The notes: generated from the letters alone by a model not told the origin. A DNA stretch of 64,000 bases from Hungatella sp. (GCA_022792815.1 JAAWBS010000002.1:1-64000), one strand, 5' to 3'; counted from the first letter of the stretch, positions 1-8,952 are shown. A program made the numbers and translations.

Positions 1-145
1 ATTCGTTCTGAATTTTCTCAAATTCAAGGCATTCCAAACTTCTCTTTCATGCCTTTTTATTTGGAATTTTCAGGGTCTTGCATACTGTTCGATCTTTGAT
101 TTTCAAGGTTCTCTTTGTTGTTGGCTTTTCAGCGGCAACTCATTT
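1..145 (-). other. probable rRNA operon leader (transcript leaves left edge)
   Basis: This stretch lies just downstream, on the minus strand, of two strong promoters and has no credible reading frame. At 98-111 the minus strand carries a boxA-like element (GAACCTTGAAAATC), of the kind found in Firmicute rRNA leaders and spacers. A 7-bp stem (AAGGCAT/ATGCCTT) with a 16-base loop lies at 26-55. I infer a 16S rRNA gene beyond base 1, but no rRNA sequence itself is visible. Confidence 0.55.
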
Positions 146-174
146 ACTATATCACATCTGTTTCGCTTTGTCAA
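146..174 (-). promoter_or_regulatory. sigma-A promoter P2, proximal of a tandem pair
   Basis: On the minus strand a consensus -35 TTGACA (169-174) is followed 17 bases later by TATAGT (146-151). It points leftward, away from cvpA. It shares exactly its boxes and spacing with a second promoter 86 bases upstream, the arrangement typical of stable-RNA operons. Confidence 0.8.
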
Positions 175-231
175 CAACTTTTTATCGGTTCATCTAAAAG
201 ATGGAAACACCGCACTCTCACGGTGGGTATA

Positions 232-260
232 ACTATAGCATTTCATTTTTAAATTGTCAA
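232..260 (-). promoter_or_regulatory. sigma-A promoter P1, distal of a tandem pair
   Basis: TTGACA at 255-260 and TATAGT at 232-237 on the minus strand, spacing 17, identical hexamers to P2. AT-rich sequence with A/T runs lies upstream (270-300) and could act as an UP element. A small CACCG/CGGTG hairpin sits just after the predicted start. Confidence 0.8.
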
Positions 261-358
261 GGGATTTGTGTCATCTTTTTAAACAATTTTTTTAAGGATT
301 TCCCAAACCACAAAATATGCCCTGTTTTCTTTGTTTTCTCTATATTTTGTGGTTCTGC

Positions 359-403
359 AAAAAGGCTGCCAAAACCGGAAGAACGGAGTTTGGCAGCCTT
401 TTT
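359..403 (-). terminator. rho-independent terminator after cvpA operon
   Basis: The arms AAAAAGGCTGCCAAA (359-373) and TTTGGCAGCCTTTTT (389-403) form a 15-bp stem ending in a T-run on either strand, so it can act in both directions. It lies 65 bases beyond the cvpA stop and closes the leftward operon before the rRNA promoters. Confidence 0.85.
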
Positions 404-467
404 GTTCTAATTGTGTGTACATTATATTTAATTTAATGTTTTTCTCCGTCCCAGATCTACTGTCCGG

Positions 468-1154
468 CTAATGGAACACGACCTTCGTGAGGCCCAGCAC
501 AAGTTTCGATATCGGATTATAGTGATACAGAAACGGAAGCCATCTGCTGTCCTCAATCTGCACGATCAGACTCCCGGCCCAATCGCTTTGGGAAAATGCG
601 GTGATCAGCGCAAATAGAAGCCAGACAAACAGGATTCCCTGCACACACCCCAGCACCGCTCCCGCCAGTCGGTTGATTCCTGACAGGATCGGCAGCTTTG
701 CCATGATGTCCAGACACTTCATAATAAGGTGGATGCCCACGTAAACCAGCGCAAACAGCACCGCAAATCCTACTGCATTGATGATCAGTTCCGTCAGACA
801 CCTGCTGATGTATCCTCCCAGGGTGTCATACAGGCCAAAGCCATCACCGGAAAGCAACAGTTCCTGAATCTCTTTAGGGAGATTCAATTGCTGAATTGCA
901 GCCTGATACTCTGCGGAATCAGCAAAATCCCCCTCGGAAAGCAGAGTCTGCTCAATGCCCTCCTCCAGCCGGCTGACTACCGAAGTCTCATTTTTTATGA
1001 ATGTTATCGCCGGCGGCAGCGCTATATGGACAATCACAAAGGACAGGACCAGCGCCGCCATGGAAACCGCCATCCGGAGGAATCCCCGATAATGGCCATA
1101 CAGAACCATGGCCAATAAATACAATCCTACCCCTATTTCAAACCAATTTTTCAT
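468..1154 (-). CDS. CvpA-family membrane protein
   Basis: A 228-residue integral membrane protein resembling the CvpA (colicin V production) family. Four hydrophobic segments are visible: near residues 8-25, 28-50, about 125-148 and 160-190. The first two are joined by a short polar turn containing GxxRG (HYRGF), which is typical of CvpA. A variable extracytoplasmic loop lies between segments two and three. The start follows GAGG at good spacing, and the gene begins 7 bases after the HAD hydrolase stop, so the two are co-transcribed. The molecular role of CvpA proteins is poorly defined; envelope maintenance or export is the usual suggestion. It is the last gene before a strong terminator. 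Confidence 0.75.
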   Translation of the reverse strand: MKNWFEIGVGLYLLAMVLYGHYRGFLRMAVSMAALVLSFVIVHIALPPAITFIKNETSVVSRLEEGIEQTLLSEGDFADSAEYQAAIQQLNLPKEIQELLLSGDGFGLYDTLGGYISRCLTELIINAVGFAVLFALVYVGIHLIMKCLDIMAKLPILSGINRLAGAVLGCVQGILFVWLLFALITAFSQSDWAGSLIVQIEDSRWLPFLYHYNPISKLVLGLTKVVFH

Positions 1155-1161
1155 AGATGCC

Positions 1162-1995
1162 TCACATGAGAGGCGAGAGTACCAGCTTCTCTATCATTTG
1201 GGCAACCCCCGCCTCGTCATTACATGGTGCCGTGTAGTCTGCCTGCTGCTTCAATTTCTCGTCGCCGTTTTCCATCGCCACGCTGATTCCCACTTTGCCG
1301 ATAATGGAAAGGTCATTTTCTCCGTCTCCAAATGCCATGGTCTCCTCCTTTTTCAGGCCCAGGATCTCAGCCAGACGGCGAATCCCCTCTCCCTTCGAGG
1401 CTCCCAATGCATTGATCTCCAAATTATTGGGAAATGAGGAACTCACCAACACATCCCCTCGTTCTTTCAGCTCGCTGCGCAGCTTAGCCCTCTCTTCCTG
1501 ATCCGCAAAAAACAGATTTAGTTTGTCGACCTTACAGTTGTGGCTGACAATGTAGTCTCTCACGCTGTCAACAGGAGTCCTTGTCTTTCGAATCAGCTCC
1601 TGAACCACCGGAGGAAGTCTATATTTGTCCATATTCTCATAGCAGCGGCGATTGGAATAACCGGCACCTTTGATATATGCATCGCACATGACTTGATATG
1701 CATCTGTCATCTGATAGATCTCGGCCGCTGTCTGTGGGGAAAGCAGCCTTTCATCCAAAATCTTGTCTTCTTTTAAATCTGTCAGGGTGCCTCCGTTGAC
1801 CGTAATCGCGTAGCGAATTCCCGGCAGCCCGAGAATCTCTTCAGGGATTCCCAGGACGATCCGCCCGGTACAGGGGACTATGAGAATCCCCCGAGCGATG
1901 CAGGCCTCAAGAGCCTTTTTGTTCCTCTCAGGAAGCCTTTTTTGACTGTCCAGAAGGGTATCATCCAAATCCAATGCTATCAGCCTTATACTCAT
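1162..1995 (-). CDS. Cof-type HAD-superfamily hydrolase
   Basis: A 277-residue cytoplasmic phosphatase of the Cof/IIB HAD subfamily. Motif I is DLDDTLLDS near residue 9 (nucleophile and general acid Asp). The Cof-type alpha/beta cap occupies the middle of the chain. Motif IV is GDGENDLSII near residue 222, which binds Mg. Members dephosphorylate sugar phosphates or pyridoxal/FMN-type cofactors; the substrate cannot be read from sequence. Length is normal for the family. It sits between a giant repeat protein (15 bases upstream) and cvpA, apparently in one operon, with no obvious functional link to either. Confidence 0.88.
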   Translation of the reverse strand: MSIRLIALDLDDTLLDSQKRLPERNKKALEACIARGILIVPCTGRIVLGIPEEILGLPGIRYAITVNGGTLTDLKEDKILDERLLSPQTAAEIYQMTDAYQVMCDAYIKGAGYSNRRCYENMDKYRLPPVVQELIRKTRTPVDSVRDYIVSHNCKVDKLNLFFADQEERAKLRSELKERGDVLVSSSFPNNLEINALGASKGEGIRRLAEILGLKKEETMAFGDGENDLSIIGKVGISVAMENGDEKLKQQADYTAPCNDEAGVAQMIEKLVLSPLM

Positions 1996-2010
1996 ATAGC
2001 CTCTCTCTCT

Positions 2011-5000
2011 TTAAATAAAATGCTCTTCTTTCAGAATCAGCAGACCGTCTTTGTCGTATTTGGAAGAAAACACTCCTTTGATCAACCCTCCAAGAGATGG
2101 TTTCTCCGCTCTGTCTGCGGCCTCCTCTATCAATTCTTCCGCGTTGGTTCTGGTCAGGGGAATCCCGTCCTCCTCCATGATCTCGATGCGCTCATACAAA
2201 GCCAGCATACTTTTTCCGGTAATACTGCAGTCGATTTCCTTAGCGTAGTCGACGGCATAATCAGCAAATTCCTTGAGTTCCAATTCTTCGTCATCTACGT
2301 AATCATCTTCATAGGGCTCTTCATATTCACCGTCTTCATATTCCTCATCACGATAGCCGCTGTCCTCGTATTCGTCATTTTCGTAATCATCTGCTTCATA
2401 TTCGTCGGACTCATCCTTCGGATACTCCTCTTCAGCCCCGTCTTCCGGATGCTCCTCCTCGTAATCATCTTCCTCTTCAGACTCGTCTTCCGGATACTCC
2501 TCTTCGTAATCGTTTTCCTCGTCGGACTCGTCTTCCGGGTACTCCTCCTCATAGTCGGTTTCTTCGTCGGACTCGTCCTCCATATACTCTTCCTGGTCTT
2601 CTTCCGAATACTCTTCACTTTCCGGCTCTTCCTCCGCCTCGCTCTCTCCTTCGCCCTTTCGCGACTCCTGCCCCTCGTCTTCCGCTTCCGTCTCTGACTG
2701 AACCTCTGACTCCACTTCCGATTCCTGTACACCCTCCTGAATGGTCTCCCGAGATAACTCTTCCGGCCAGGACTCGGTCACTTCCGCCTCATCCTCTCCG
2801 GCGTTGATGCATCGGAAGAGATTGACAAAGCCCGGATTCTGCTGATGCAGTTCCTCCATCTGGTATGGATTGTCGATCAGTACGACGATCATTCCCGTCT
2901 CGTCCCGCTCTAACAGCATCTGAAGTTCTTCCAGGTCTTTCTGAGTCAGATCCCCGGCTTCCTCGATAATCAGATCTTTCCCGGCCAGCTTATCGGAGAC
3001 ATTAAAAATCCCCCGCAGGCTCAGTTTACTTCCTGCGATCTTGATCACCTGATTGTTGACCCCATTTTCCTGATGGATCTGTTTTAAAATCTCTATGGCA
3101 AGCTGAAAACCTTCTTCGGGAGTTTTGGACTCTATCATCAGATGGTGCGGGACATAGCTGCGCTCGTGATATACCTTCTCCCGCTCCATGTCCTCTGCCG
3201 TCTGCTTCCTCACATAGTGCATAGGCCGGACAGCATTTCTTTCCCCGAAAATCTTCGTATGACCGGACGGATATTCCGGCTCCCGATAACCTGAGGCGGA
3301 AATTCGTGACATCTCTGCTGCCAGTTCCTGCTCCGCTGCTTCCTGGTGCAGATTCGCCATCATCTCTTCGTCTACTCCTCGATTCCGGCCCATGGGCAAT
3401 GAAGCGTTCCATGTGCCGGACGGTTTCTGCATCCGAACAGACTCCTGTTGCGCCATCCTCCGTCCGTACATCTCCTCTTCGGCCCATCCCTGTTCCGCCT
3501 CATAGGCTCCTTCCGGCTCATAATCTCTGTCTTCGACAAGATAAGTTCCGTCTTCATCAGAGCCATAGGCACTGTTTTCTTCTATATATCGCGAGTCGGT
3601 CTGATAACCGCGCTCAGTTTCATAAGCCGGTTCCCGGCCATAATTTTCCTCTCCGATGTAAATCTGCCTTGGGTCATCACTTCCTCTGAAACTATAATTC
3701 CCCTGGCCCTCATATGCAGCTTCCACTCCGTCATCTCGATAATTCCCATAAGAAGGATCGGCTCCTCCCGGCCTGTAAGCTTCTCCGGCTCCGTAATCCC
3801 CGGTGCCATAATTCTCTTGCGCTCCGTAAGCCTTCGCAGCTTCGTAATTCCCCGATACTCCGTAGACTCCTTCAGTTCCATAACCCCCCTGGGCCCTATA
3901 GGTCTCCCCGGCTCCGTAATTCCCCTGGGCACCATAAGCCTCTCCGGCTCCGTAATTTCCCTCTGTCCCGTATACTTCTCCGGCACCATAATTCCTTTCT
4001 GTTTGGTAATTTCCCCGAATGCCATAAGTTCCTTCGGCTCCGTAATTGGCCTCCGTTCCGTAAACTCCTCCGGCTTCATAATCACGCTCTGCCCCGTAAG
4101 ACCCTCCGGCTCCATAATCTCCCTCTGTCCCGTAAGACCCTCCGGCTCCATAATTTCCCTCTGTCCCGTAGGCTCCTCCGGCTCCATAATTTCCCTCTGT
4201 CTCGTAGGCCCCTCCGGCTCCGTAATTTCCCTCTGCTCCGTAGGCCCCTCCGGCTCCGTAATTTCCCTCTGCTCCGTAGGCCCCTCCGGCTCCGTAATTT
4301 CCCTCTGCTCCGTAGGCTCCTCCGGTCCCATAGTTTTGTCCGGTGCCGTAGGTCCCTTCGGTTTCATAATTCCCCTGAGTGCCGTAAGCCCCGTTTACTC
4401 CATAGGCTGCCTGGGGCTGATAGGTTCCTCCCTGTTGATAGACTCCTTCGGCATGATACGCCCCGTCTGCAGTGGGAACATCCTGAGACTGTTCCATGCC
4501 GCCGCCAAAGTTTGTCGGACTCACATATCCCTGCATCCCGCCCAGGATTCCGTTTTCGTATTCTTGTTCTACAGCCCGAAGCCGCTCTTCATATACCTCT
4601 TTGTTTTCTGCCAGATTCCTCTGGTAGTGATTCAGCGGCGCATACCTCTGTTTTAGATCCATGGCCCGCTCCACATAGGTTCCGACACCGAAGAGAAGGA
4701 TCATCTTATCACACAGCTGAACACATTCTGCACTTCGTCCGGCACGGGCGTACAAGTCTGCCAGCTCATACAGCCACTTCTCATCCAGCTCTGCGGCTGT
4801 ATAGCGCTCAAGCGCACGAATCAGCTGATCGATAGGAGCTTTTTTCTCTTTCAGTATCAGATATCGGAGAATATGCTGTCTTGAATCCTCCGGCGCCAGG
4901 TCACAGAATTCTCTGTAATAATCTTCTGCCTCTGAGATGCTCCCTTCCCTCAGCGCCAGTTCTGTCAGCTTATACAGAAGGCGTTTGCCGATGGGCGCCC

Positions 5001-5205
5001 TCTCATAGGCCAGAAGCAGTACTTCCTTTGCTTCCTGGTATTCTCTGTTCTTTTCGTATACCTGTGAGATCATCGACAGAAGATTGGCATTGCGCACTCT
5101 CCTCCAGTCAATGGTATCAGCAATTTTCATGGCTGTGGCGAAGTCATTTTTATTTACCAGCTTTTTTATCTGCTCAACTTTAATGTTAAACTCGTACTTA
5201 TCCAT
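2011..5205 (-). CDS. giant TPR / Gly-Tyr hexapeptide repeat / AAA-like / acidic protein
   Basis: About 1064 residues with five visible parts. Residues 1-230 are helical and TPR-like. Residues 250-520 are a low-complexity array of GxYGxx hexapeptides. Residues 675-800 resemble the SpoVK/CbbX AAA+ fold: LIIEEAGDL stands where Walker B (LLIDEAG) is expected and DNPYQMEELHQQNPGF matches the family's sensor helix, but no Walker A GxxxxGKT precedes them, so ATP binding is probably lost. Residues 820-965 are almost wholly Asp/Glu/Tyr, with repeats such as YPEDESDEE. The last 95 residues are ordinary. I chose the ATG at 5205 because GGAGG sits 5 bases upstream; an in-frame ATG at 5217 lacks this. No signal peptide or membrane segment is visible. 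It follows recR. Function unknown; a scaffold is my inference. Confidence 0.8.
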   Translation of the reverse strand: MDKYEFNIKVEQIKKLVNKNDFATAMKIADTIDWRRVRNANLLSMISQVYEKNREYQEAKEVLLLAYERAPIGKRLLYKLTELALREGSISEAEDYYREFCDLAPEDSRQHILRYLILKEKKAPIDQLIRALERYTAAELDEKWLYELADLYARAGRSAECVQLCDKMILLFGVGTYVERAMDLKQRYAPLNHYQRNLAENKEVYEERLRAVEQEYENGILGGMQGYVSPTNFGGGMEQSQDVPTADGAYHAEGVYQQGGTYQPQAAYGVNGAYGTQGNYETEGTYGTGQNYGTGGAYGAEGNYGAGGAYGAEGNYGAGGAYGAEGNYGAGGAYETEGNYGAGGAYGTEGNYGAGGSYGTEGDYGAGGSYGAERDYEAGGVYGTEANYGAEGTYGIRGNYQTERNYGAGEVYGTEGNYGAGEAYGAQGNYGAGETYRAQGGYGTEGVYGVSGNYEAAKAYGAQENYGTGDYGAGEAYRPGGADPSYGNYRDDGVEAAYEGQGNYSFRGSDDPRQIYIGEENYGREPAYETERGYQTDSRYIEENSAYGSDEDGTYLVEDRDYEPEGAYEAEQGWAEEEMYGRRMAQQESVRMQKPSGTWNASLPMGRNRGVDEEMMANLHQEAAEQELAAEMSRISASGYREPEYPSGHTKIFGERNAVRPMHYVRKQTAEDMEREKVYHERSYVPHHLMIESKTPEEGFQLAIEILKQIHQENGVNNQVIKIAGSKLSLRGIFNVSDKLAGKDLIIEEAGDLTQKDLEELQMLLERDETGMIVVLIDNPYQMEELHQQNPGFVNLFRCINAGEDEAEVTESWPEELSRETIQEGVQESEVESEVQSETEAEDEGQESRKGEGESEAEEEPESEEYSEEDQEEYMEDESDEETDYEEEYPEDESDEENDYEEEYPEDESEEEDDYEEEHPEDGAEEEYPKDESDEYEADDYENDEYEDSGYRDEEYEDGEYEEPYEDDYVDDEELELKEFADYAVDYAKEIDCSITGKSMLALYERIEIMEEDGIPLTRTNAEELIEEAADRAEKPSLGGLIKGVFSSKYDKDGLLILKEEHFI
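2290..2745 (-). repeat. acidic repeat tract (Glu/Asp/Tyr-rich)
   Basis: The C-terminal third of the giant protein contains imperfect 14-residue units of the form DYEEEYPEDESDEE, then looser YEDxEYE units. The tract has several dozen net negative charges and almost no hydrophobic residues apart from Tyr and Pro, so it should be disordered. Confidence 0.85.
3760..4470 (-). repeat. 36-bp tandem repeats coding GxYGxx hexapeptide pairs
   Basis: Inside the giant protein gene, a 12-residue unit (GAYGAEGNYGAG and variants) is tandemly iterated. Units between about 4080 and 4330 are nearly identical at DNA level, while the flanks are more diverged. This suggests recent expansion from the centre and probable length variation between strains. 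Confidence 0.9.
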
Positions 5206-5259
5206 CGTTTCCTCCATTAGCGCCAGAAACGCGCCCTGAGTTAAAAGGGAAAACTGCCG

Positions 5260-5856
5260 TTACAGCAGCACTCTTCCTTCCAGTGCGCGGAGCAAGGTCA
5301 CTTCGTCTATATACTCTAAATCTCCTCCTACCGGAACACCGCTGGCAATCCGGCTGACTGTAATCCCCGTAGGTTTTATCAGCTTGCTGATATACATGGC
5401 CGTGGTCTCGCCTTCCAGGCTGGAGTTAGTAGCGATGATCACCTCTTTTACATCGCCCTGGAGGCGCTGCATCAGCTCTTTCAGTTTGATCTCTCCCGGT
5501 CCGATGCCAAGCATAGGGGAGATAGCTCCGTGGAGCACATGGTAAACGCCGTCGTATTTGCCGGTCTTCTCATAGGCTGCAAGGTCTCTGGGATTCTCTA
5601 CTACCATTATCGTCTGATGATCCCGCTTGTCGCTGCTGCAAATAGGGCACAGCTCCTGATCCGTCAGGGTATAGCACTCCCGACAGTAGCGCACCTGCTT
5701 TTTGGCCTCCAGCATGATGCCGGACAGGCGCTCCACCTGCTCCTGGGGCATGTTGATAATATGAAACGCGAGTCTCTGAGCCGATTTCGTGCCTATGCCG
5801 GGAAGCTTGGACAGTTCTTCGATCAACGTGGTGATCTGGTTGCTGTAATAGTTCAT
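5260..5856 (-). CDS. recR: recombination protein RecR
   Basis: A 198-residue RecR of normal length, a ring-forming DNA-binding clamp that works with RecO/RecF to load RecA on gaps. The N-terminal helix-hairpin-helix ([16 protein letters not shown]) is followed by a four-cysteine zinc finger (CRECYTL...CPICSS, residues 57-75). A Toprim domain begins at VVENPRDL. The segment [12 protein letters not shown] matches the family's conserved Toprim/Walker-B-like region. It starts 2 bases after the ybaB stop, the usual ybaB-recR coupling. Identification is secure from sequence and context. Confidence 0.97.
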   Translation of the reverse strand: MNYYSNQITTLIEELSKLPGIGTKSAQRLAFHIINMPQEQVERLSGIMLEAKKQVRYCRECYTLTDQELCPICSSDKRDHQTIMVVENPRDLAAYEKTGKYDGVYHVLHGAISPMLGIGPGEIKLKELMQRLQGDVKEVIIATNSSLEGETTAMYISKLIKPTGITVSRIASGVPVGGDLEYIDEVTLLRALEGRVLL

Positions 5857-5858
5857 AA

Positions 5859-6203
5859 TCAGAAGGGAAAGCCTCCGCCTAAACCGCCTGTCAGTTTTGC
5901 CATGGCGCTGCTGGACTCCTCCTCCATCTGACGAAAAGCCTCGTTGACAGCTGCCATGATCATATCTTCCAGCATCTCCACATCGTCCGGATCCACTGCC
6001 TCCGGGGCAAGTTTGACCGCTGTAACCTCTTTTTTGCCCGATACGGTCACAGTCACTGCGCCGCCGCCGGAAGAAGCCGTATACTCCTTGGCCTCCAGCT
6101 CTTTTGTGGTCTCCTCCATCTGTCTCTGCATCTTCTGCGCCTGTTTCATCAGATTGTTCATGTTGCCGGGCATCCCGCCCGGAAATCCGCCTCTTTTTGC
6201 CAT
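5859..6203 (-). CDS. YbaB/EbfC nucleoid-associated protein
   Basis: A 114-residue member of the YbaB/EbfC family of small dimeric DNA-binding proteins. The N-terminus is Gly/Met-rich ([19 protein letters not shown]), followed by an amphipathic helix ([15 protein letters not shown]). The conserved core [20 protein letters not shown] leads to a final acidic helical region. Length and order are typical. It is sandwiched between dnaX (25 bases upstream) and recR, a linkage conserved across bacteria and thought to relate to replication and repair. Confidence 0.95.
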   Translation of the reverse strand: MAKRGGFPGGMPGNMNNLMKQAQKMQRQMEETTKELEAKEYTASSGGGAVTVTVSGKKEVTAVKLAPEAVDPDDVEMLEDMIMAAVNEAFRQMEEESSSAMAKLTGGLGGGFPF

Positions 6204-6228
6204 GATATCTCCTCCTCTTTCAACTCCG

Positions 6229-7860
6229 CTAATCTTCTATCGTAATATCCATATGGATATGGTCTTTCAATTCTTCATCACTCACATAGATGGTGTCCGC
6301 CCGCTCCCCTTTTCCCAGAAGCCGGGTCTTAAAGTAGATGTCCTTGCCGTAGGTCTGTTTCACGTAAGTTTCCAGCTCTCCCATGACCGTAGGCCTGCGG
6401 CCGATCTCATAGTGATCCACGTCGGCAAATGCCACACACAGACAGCTGTCGCCGCTGGGCTCCACCACGGTATTCCGGAAGCTGGAACGGATCACGCCGC
6501 CTAAACTGCGGATAATCTTTCCCCACTCATTGCGGATCAGCCGCAGATCTTCCAGCTGAGCCTTGGGCAGGACTACCTGGGCAGGAGGCTCTGCCGCCTC
6601 CTGCGGTCGGGCCAGAGCCTCACCTGTCTGCGGACTCCCGCTGCCTGCCGTCCCACTGTCCGGAAAGGAAACTGCCGAAACAGGCAGGCCGGGATTCACA
6701 GGAATCCCCTCTTCCAACTGTTCCTCAATTCTGTTAAGCCGTTCCACGATGGAATCATAGTTGTGTTCCATCTGGGGCTTCGTCAGTTTTATCAGTGCCA
6801 GTTCTACCAGAACCCGCTTCTGACTGGCGTAGCGGATCTGGTTAGACAGCTCGGAGAACACCCGGATATAGCGCATCAGGGTCCCCTGGTCTGTCAGCCT
6901 CGCGTCTTCTTCTAATGTTTTCTTATTATCCGCAGACATGTCCACGATCCCTTCCGTATCGTCTGCGGCCTGTATCAAAAGCAGATTTCTCAGATACCAG
7001 ATAAAATCCGTGACAAACTGTCCCAGCTCCCGCCCCTGGATGATCAGCTCCTCCAGCTGCCGGATACAGTCTGTGGTCCTCTGCCGGTTCACCGCCTTGA
7101 ACAAACTGCTGAATATCCCCGTGTCCACGGCTCCCAAGATGTCCAGCACATGGTCGTAGGTGAGCCGCTCTCCAAAGTGGAAGGCCACGCACTGGTCCAG
7201 CAGGCTCAATGCATCTCTCATGGAACCGTCCGCCGCTTTGGCGATATAGGCGAGAGCCTTCTCCTCCACATCGATGTGCTCCGCCTCGGACAACTCCTTC
7301 AGGCGGTCGGTCAGAGTCTTTACGGTAATCCGCTTAAAGTCATACCGCTGACACCGGGACAGCACCGTGATCGGAATCCTCTGGACCTCTGTGGTGGCCA
7401 GGATAAAGATCACATAGGACGGCGGTTCCTCCAGTGTCTTTAACAGTGCGTTAAATGCCCCCGTAGAAAGCATATGCACCTCGTCTATAATATAAACCCG
7501 ATATCTGCCCTCCGTGGGCGGGTACTGGACCTGATCCCGGATATCCCGGATATTCTCCACGCCGTTGTTGGAGGCGGCGTCGATCTCCACCACGTTTAAG
7601 GAGGTGCCGGAAGCGATCTGACGGCAGCTGGCGCACTCTGCGCAGGGGCTGCCGTCCTTAGGATGCTCACAGTTTACGGCGCGGGCAAATATCTTGGCGA
7701 TGCTGGTCTTTCCGGTGCCCCTTGTCCCGCAGAATAAATAGGCATGGCCGATTCGGCCGGATGTAATCTGATTTTTTAAAGTCTGTACGATGTGGTCCTG
7801 GCCCTTGACATCCTCAAATCCGGCCGGACGCCATTTGCGGTATAGCGCCGTATAAGACAT
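6229..7860 (-). CDS. dnaX: DNA polymerase III subunits gamma/tau
   Basis: A 543-residue clamp-loader ATPase. Walker A is GTRGTGKT (residues 45-52). A four-cysteine zinc module (CEH...CAECASC) follows near residues 64-79, and Walker B/DExx is IIDEVHML. The SRC arginine-finger motif is [10 protein letters not shown]. The gamma III oligomerisation region is followed by a Pro/Ala-rich linker (about residues 385-425) and a tau-specific C-terminal domain. Length fits Firmicute tau. It lies between pfk and ybaB in the conserved dnaX-ybaB-recR order. I saw no obvious programmed frameshift site, though I did not examine this exhaustively. Confidence 0.97.
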   Translation of the reverse strand: MSYTALYRKWRPAGFEDVKGQDHIVQTLKNQITSGRIGHAYLFCGTRGTGKTSIAKIFARAVNCEHPKDGSPCAECASCRQIASGTSLNVVEIDAASNNGVENIRDIRDQVQYPPTEGRYRVYIIDEVHMLSTGAFNALLKTLEEPPSYVIFILATTEVQRIPITVLSRCQRYDFKRITVKTLTDRLKELSEAEHIDVEEKALAYIAKAADGSMRDALSLLDQCVAFHFGERLTYDHVLDILGAVDTGIFSSLFKAVNRQRTTDCIRQLEELIIQGRELGQFVTDFIWYLRNLLLIQAADDTEGIVDMSADNKKTLEEDARLTDQGTLMRYIRVFSELSNQIRYASQKRVLVELALIKLTKPQMEHNYDSIVERLNRIEEQLEEGIPVNPGLPVSAVSFPDSGTAGSGSPQTGEALARPQEAAEPPAQVVLPKAQLEDLRLIRNEWGKIIRSLGGVIRSSFRNTVVEPSGDSCLCVAFADVDHYEIGRRPTVMGELETYVKQTYGKDIYFKTRLLGKGERADTIYVSDEELKDHIHMDITIED

Positions 7861-7872
7861 GTTTTTTATCTC

Positions 7873-8952
7873 CTACTCGTCTCCGAAACAGATTCCTACC
7901 AGTTTTGCCTCTTTGATCATGGAGCAGCTCGGATCCACGGTCTTAAGCCGGCCGGCTACCTCCTCCAAAGGCACCTTGTCCACTTCACCATTCTTCATAC
8001 AGACCATATAGCCATAGGTCTTCTCCTTGATCAGCCTGGCAGCTGCGGCTCCCACTCTTGTGGACAGAACTCTGTCATATGGACAGGGCTCCCCTCCTCT
8101 CTGCATATGGCCCGGAACCGTGACACGGACTTCCTGTCCTGTCATCTCCTCGATCTTGGCCCCCAGCTCATAGGCAACGGACGGGTAGACTACCTGATTC
8201 TTCTTTTTCTCTTTTAATTCTTTCTTGGACAGTTTTGCGTCCTCCTTGGAAATGGCGCCCTCGGCCACTGCCAGAATAGAAAATCTCTTTCCCTTTCGGT
8301 TTCTCTCCCGAAGAGCTTCTACCACCACATTAATGTCATAGGGAATCTCCGGGATCAGGATAATATCCGCGCCTCCGGCAATCCCCGCATAAAGGGTCAG
8401 GGCTCCCACCTTATGTCCCATGACTTCTACGATAAACACCCTCCCGTGGGAAGCGGCAGTGGTGTGGATGCAGTCGATGGCATTGGTAGCCACATTCACG
8501 GCACTGTAAAATCCGAATGTCATATCGGTGCCCCAAAGATCATTGTCAATGGTCTTCGGAAGGGATACGATGTTCAGTCCTTCTTCTCTCAGCAGGTTGG
8601 CAGTCTTCTGGCTGCCGTTGCCCCCCAAGACCACCAGGCATTCCAGCTTCAGCTTCTTGTACGTGTGCTTCATGGCCGCTACCTTGTCCAGCCCGTTCTC
8701 ATCCGGATTCCTCATCTGCTTAAAAGGCTGGCGGGATGTTCCTAAGATCGTTCCCCCTTCTGTCAGAATCCCGGAAAAATCCGATGGCTTCATGGGATGA
8801 TAATCTGCATAGATCAATCCCCTGTACCCGTCCTCGAAGCCGATGATCTCCACGTCTTCACCGTACATCCTGTACAGCGACTTGGCGACTCCCCGCATGG
8901 TAGCGTTCAGGCTCTGGCAGTCTCCCCCACTGGTCAACATTCCTACTCTCAT
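7873..8952 (-). CDS. 6-phosphofructokinase, atypical clostridial group
   Basis: A phosphofructokinase of about 359 residues, phosphorylating fructose 6-phosphate in glycolysis. The N-terminal MLTSGGDCQSLNA is the phosphate-binding loop. PKTIDND carries the catalytic Asp with a Lys in place of the Gly found in classical ATP enzymes (PGTIDND). GGNGSQKTA has Gly, not Asp, at the position that separates ATP users (Gly) from pyrophosphate users (Asp). I therefore predict ATP use within the mixed group III type, without certainty. I prefer the ATG at 8952 (MRVGMLTS), matching family N-termini, over one at 8976. It is 12 bases upstream of dnaX, an unusual neighbour. Confidence 0.9.
   Translation of the reverse strand: MRVGMLTSGGDCQSLNATMRGVAKSLYRMYGEDVEIIGFEDGYRGLIYADYHPMKPSDFSGILTEGGTILGTSRQPFKQMRNPDENGLDKVAAMKHTYKKLKLECLVVLGGNGSQKTANLLREEGLNIVSLPKTIDNDLWGTDMTFGFYSAVNVATNAIDCIHTTAASHGRVFIVEVMGHKVGALTLYAGIAGGADIILIPEIPYDINVVVEALRERNRKGKRFSILAVAEGAISKEDAKLSKKELKEKKKNQVVYPSVAYELGAKIEEMTGQEVRVTVPGHMQRGGEPCPYDRVLSTRVGAAAARLIKEKTYGYMVCMKNGEVDKVPLEEVAGRLKTVDPSCSMIKEAKLVGICFGDE

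Noticed and set aside
4080-4330. Possible CRISPR array because of regular 36-bp repeats
   Set aside because: The units are contiguous without unique spacers and stay in reading frame within a protein gene.
3582-4367. A 261-codon minus-strand frame of EPEGPTEQREIT-type repeats
   Set aside because: It is the out-of-phase reading of the Gly-Tyr repeat array in the giant protein. The 36-bp repeats keep every frame open, and it has no ribosome site of its own.
3448-4835. Two long plus-strand frames rich in SGSIISLCPV or RRLLRLRN repeats
   Set aside because: They are antisense shadows of the same repetitive DNA. Starts lack ribosome sites and the composition is not protein-like.
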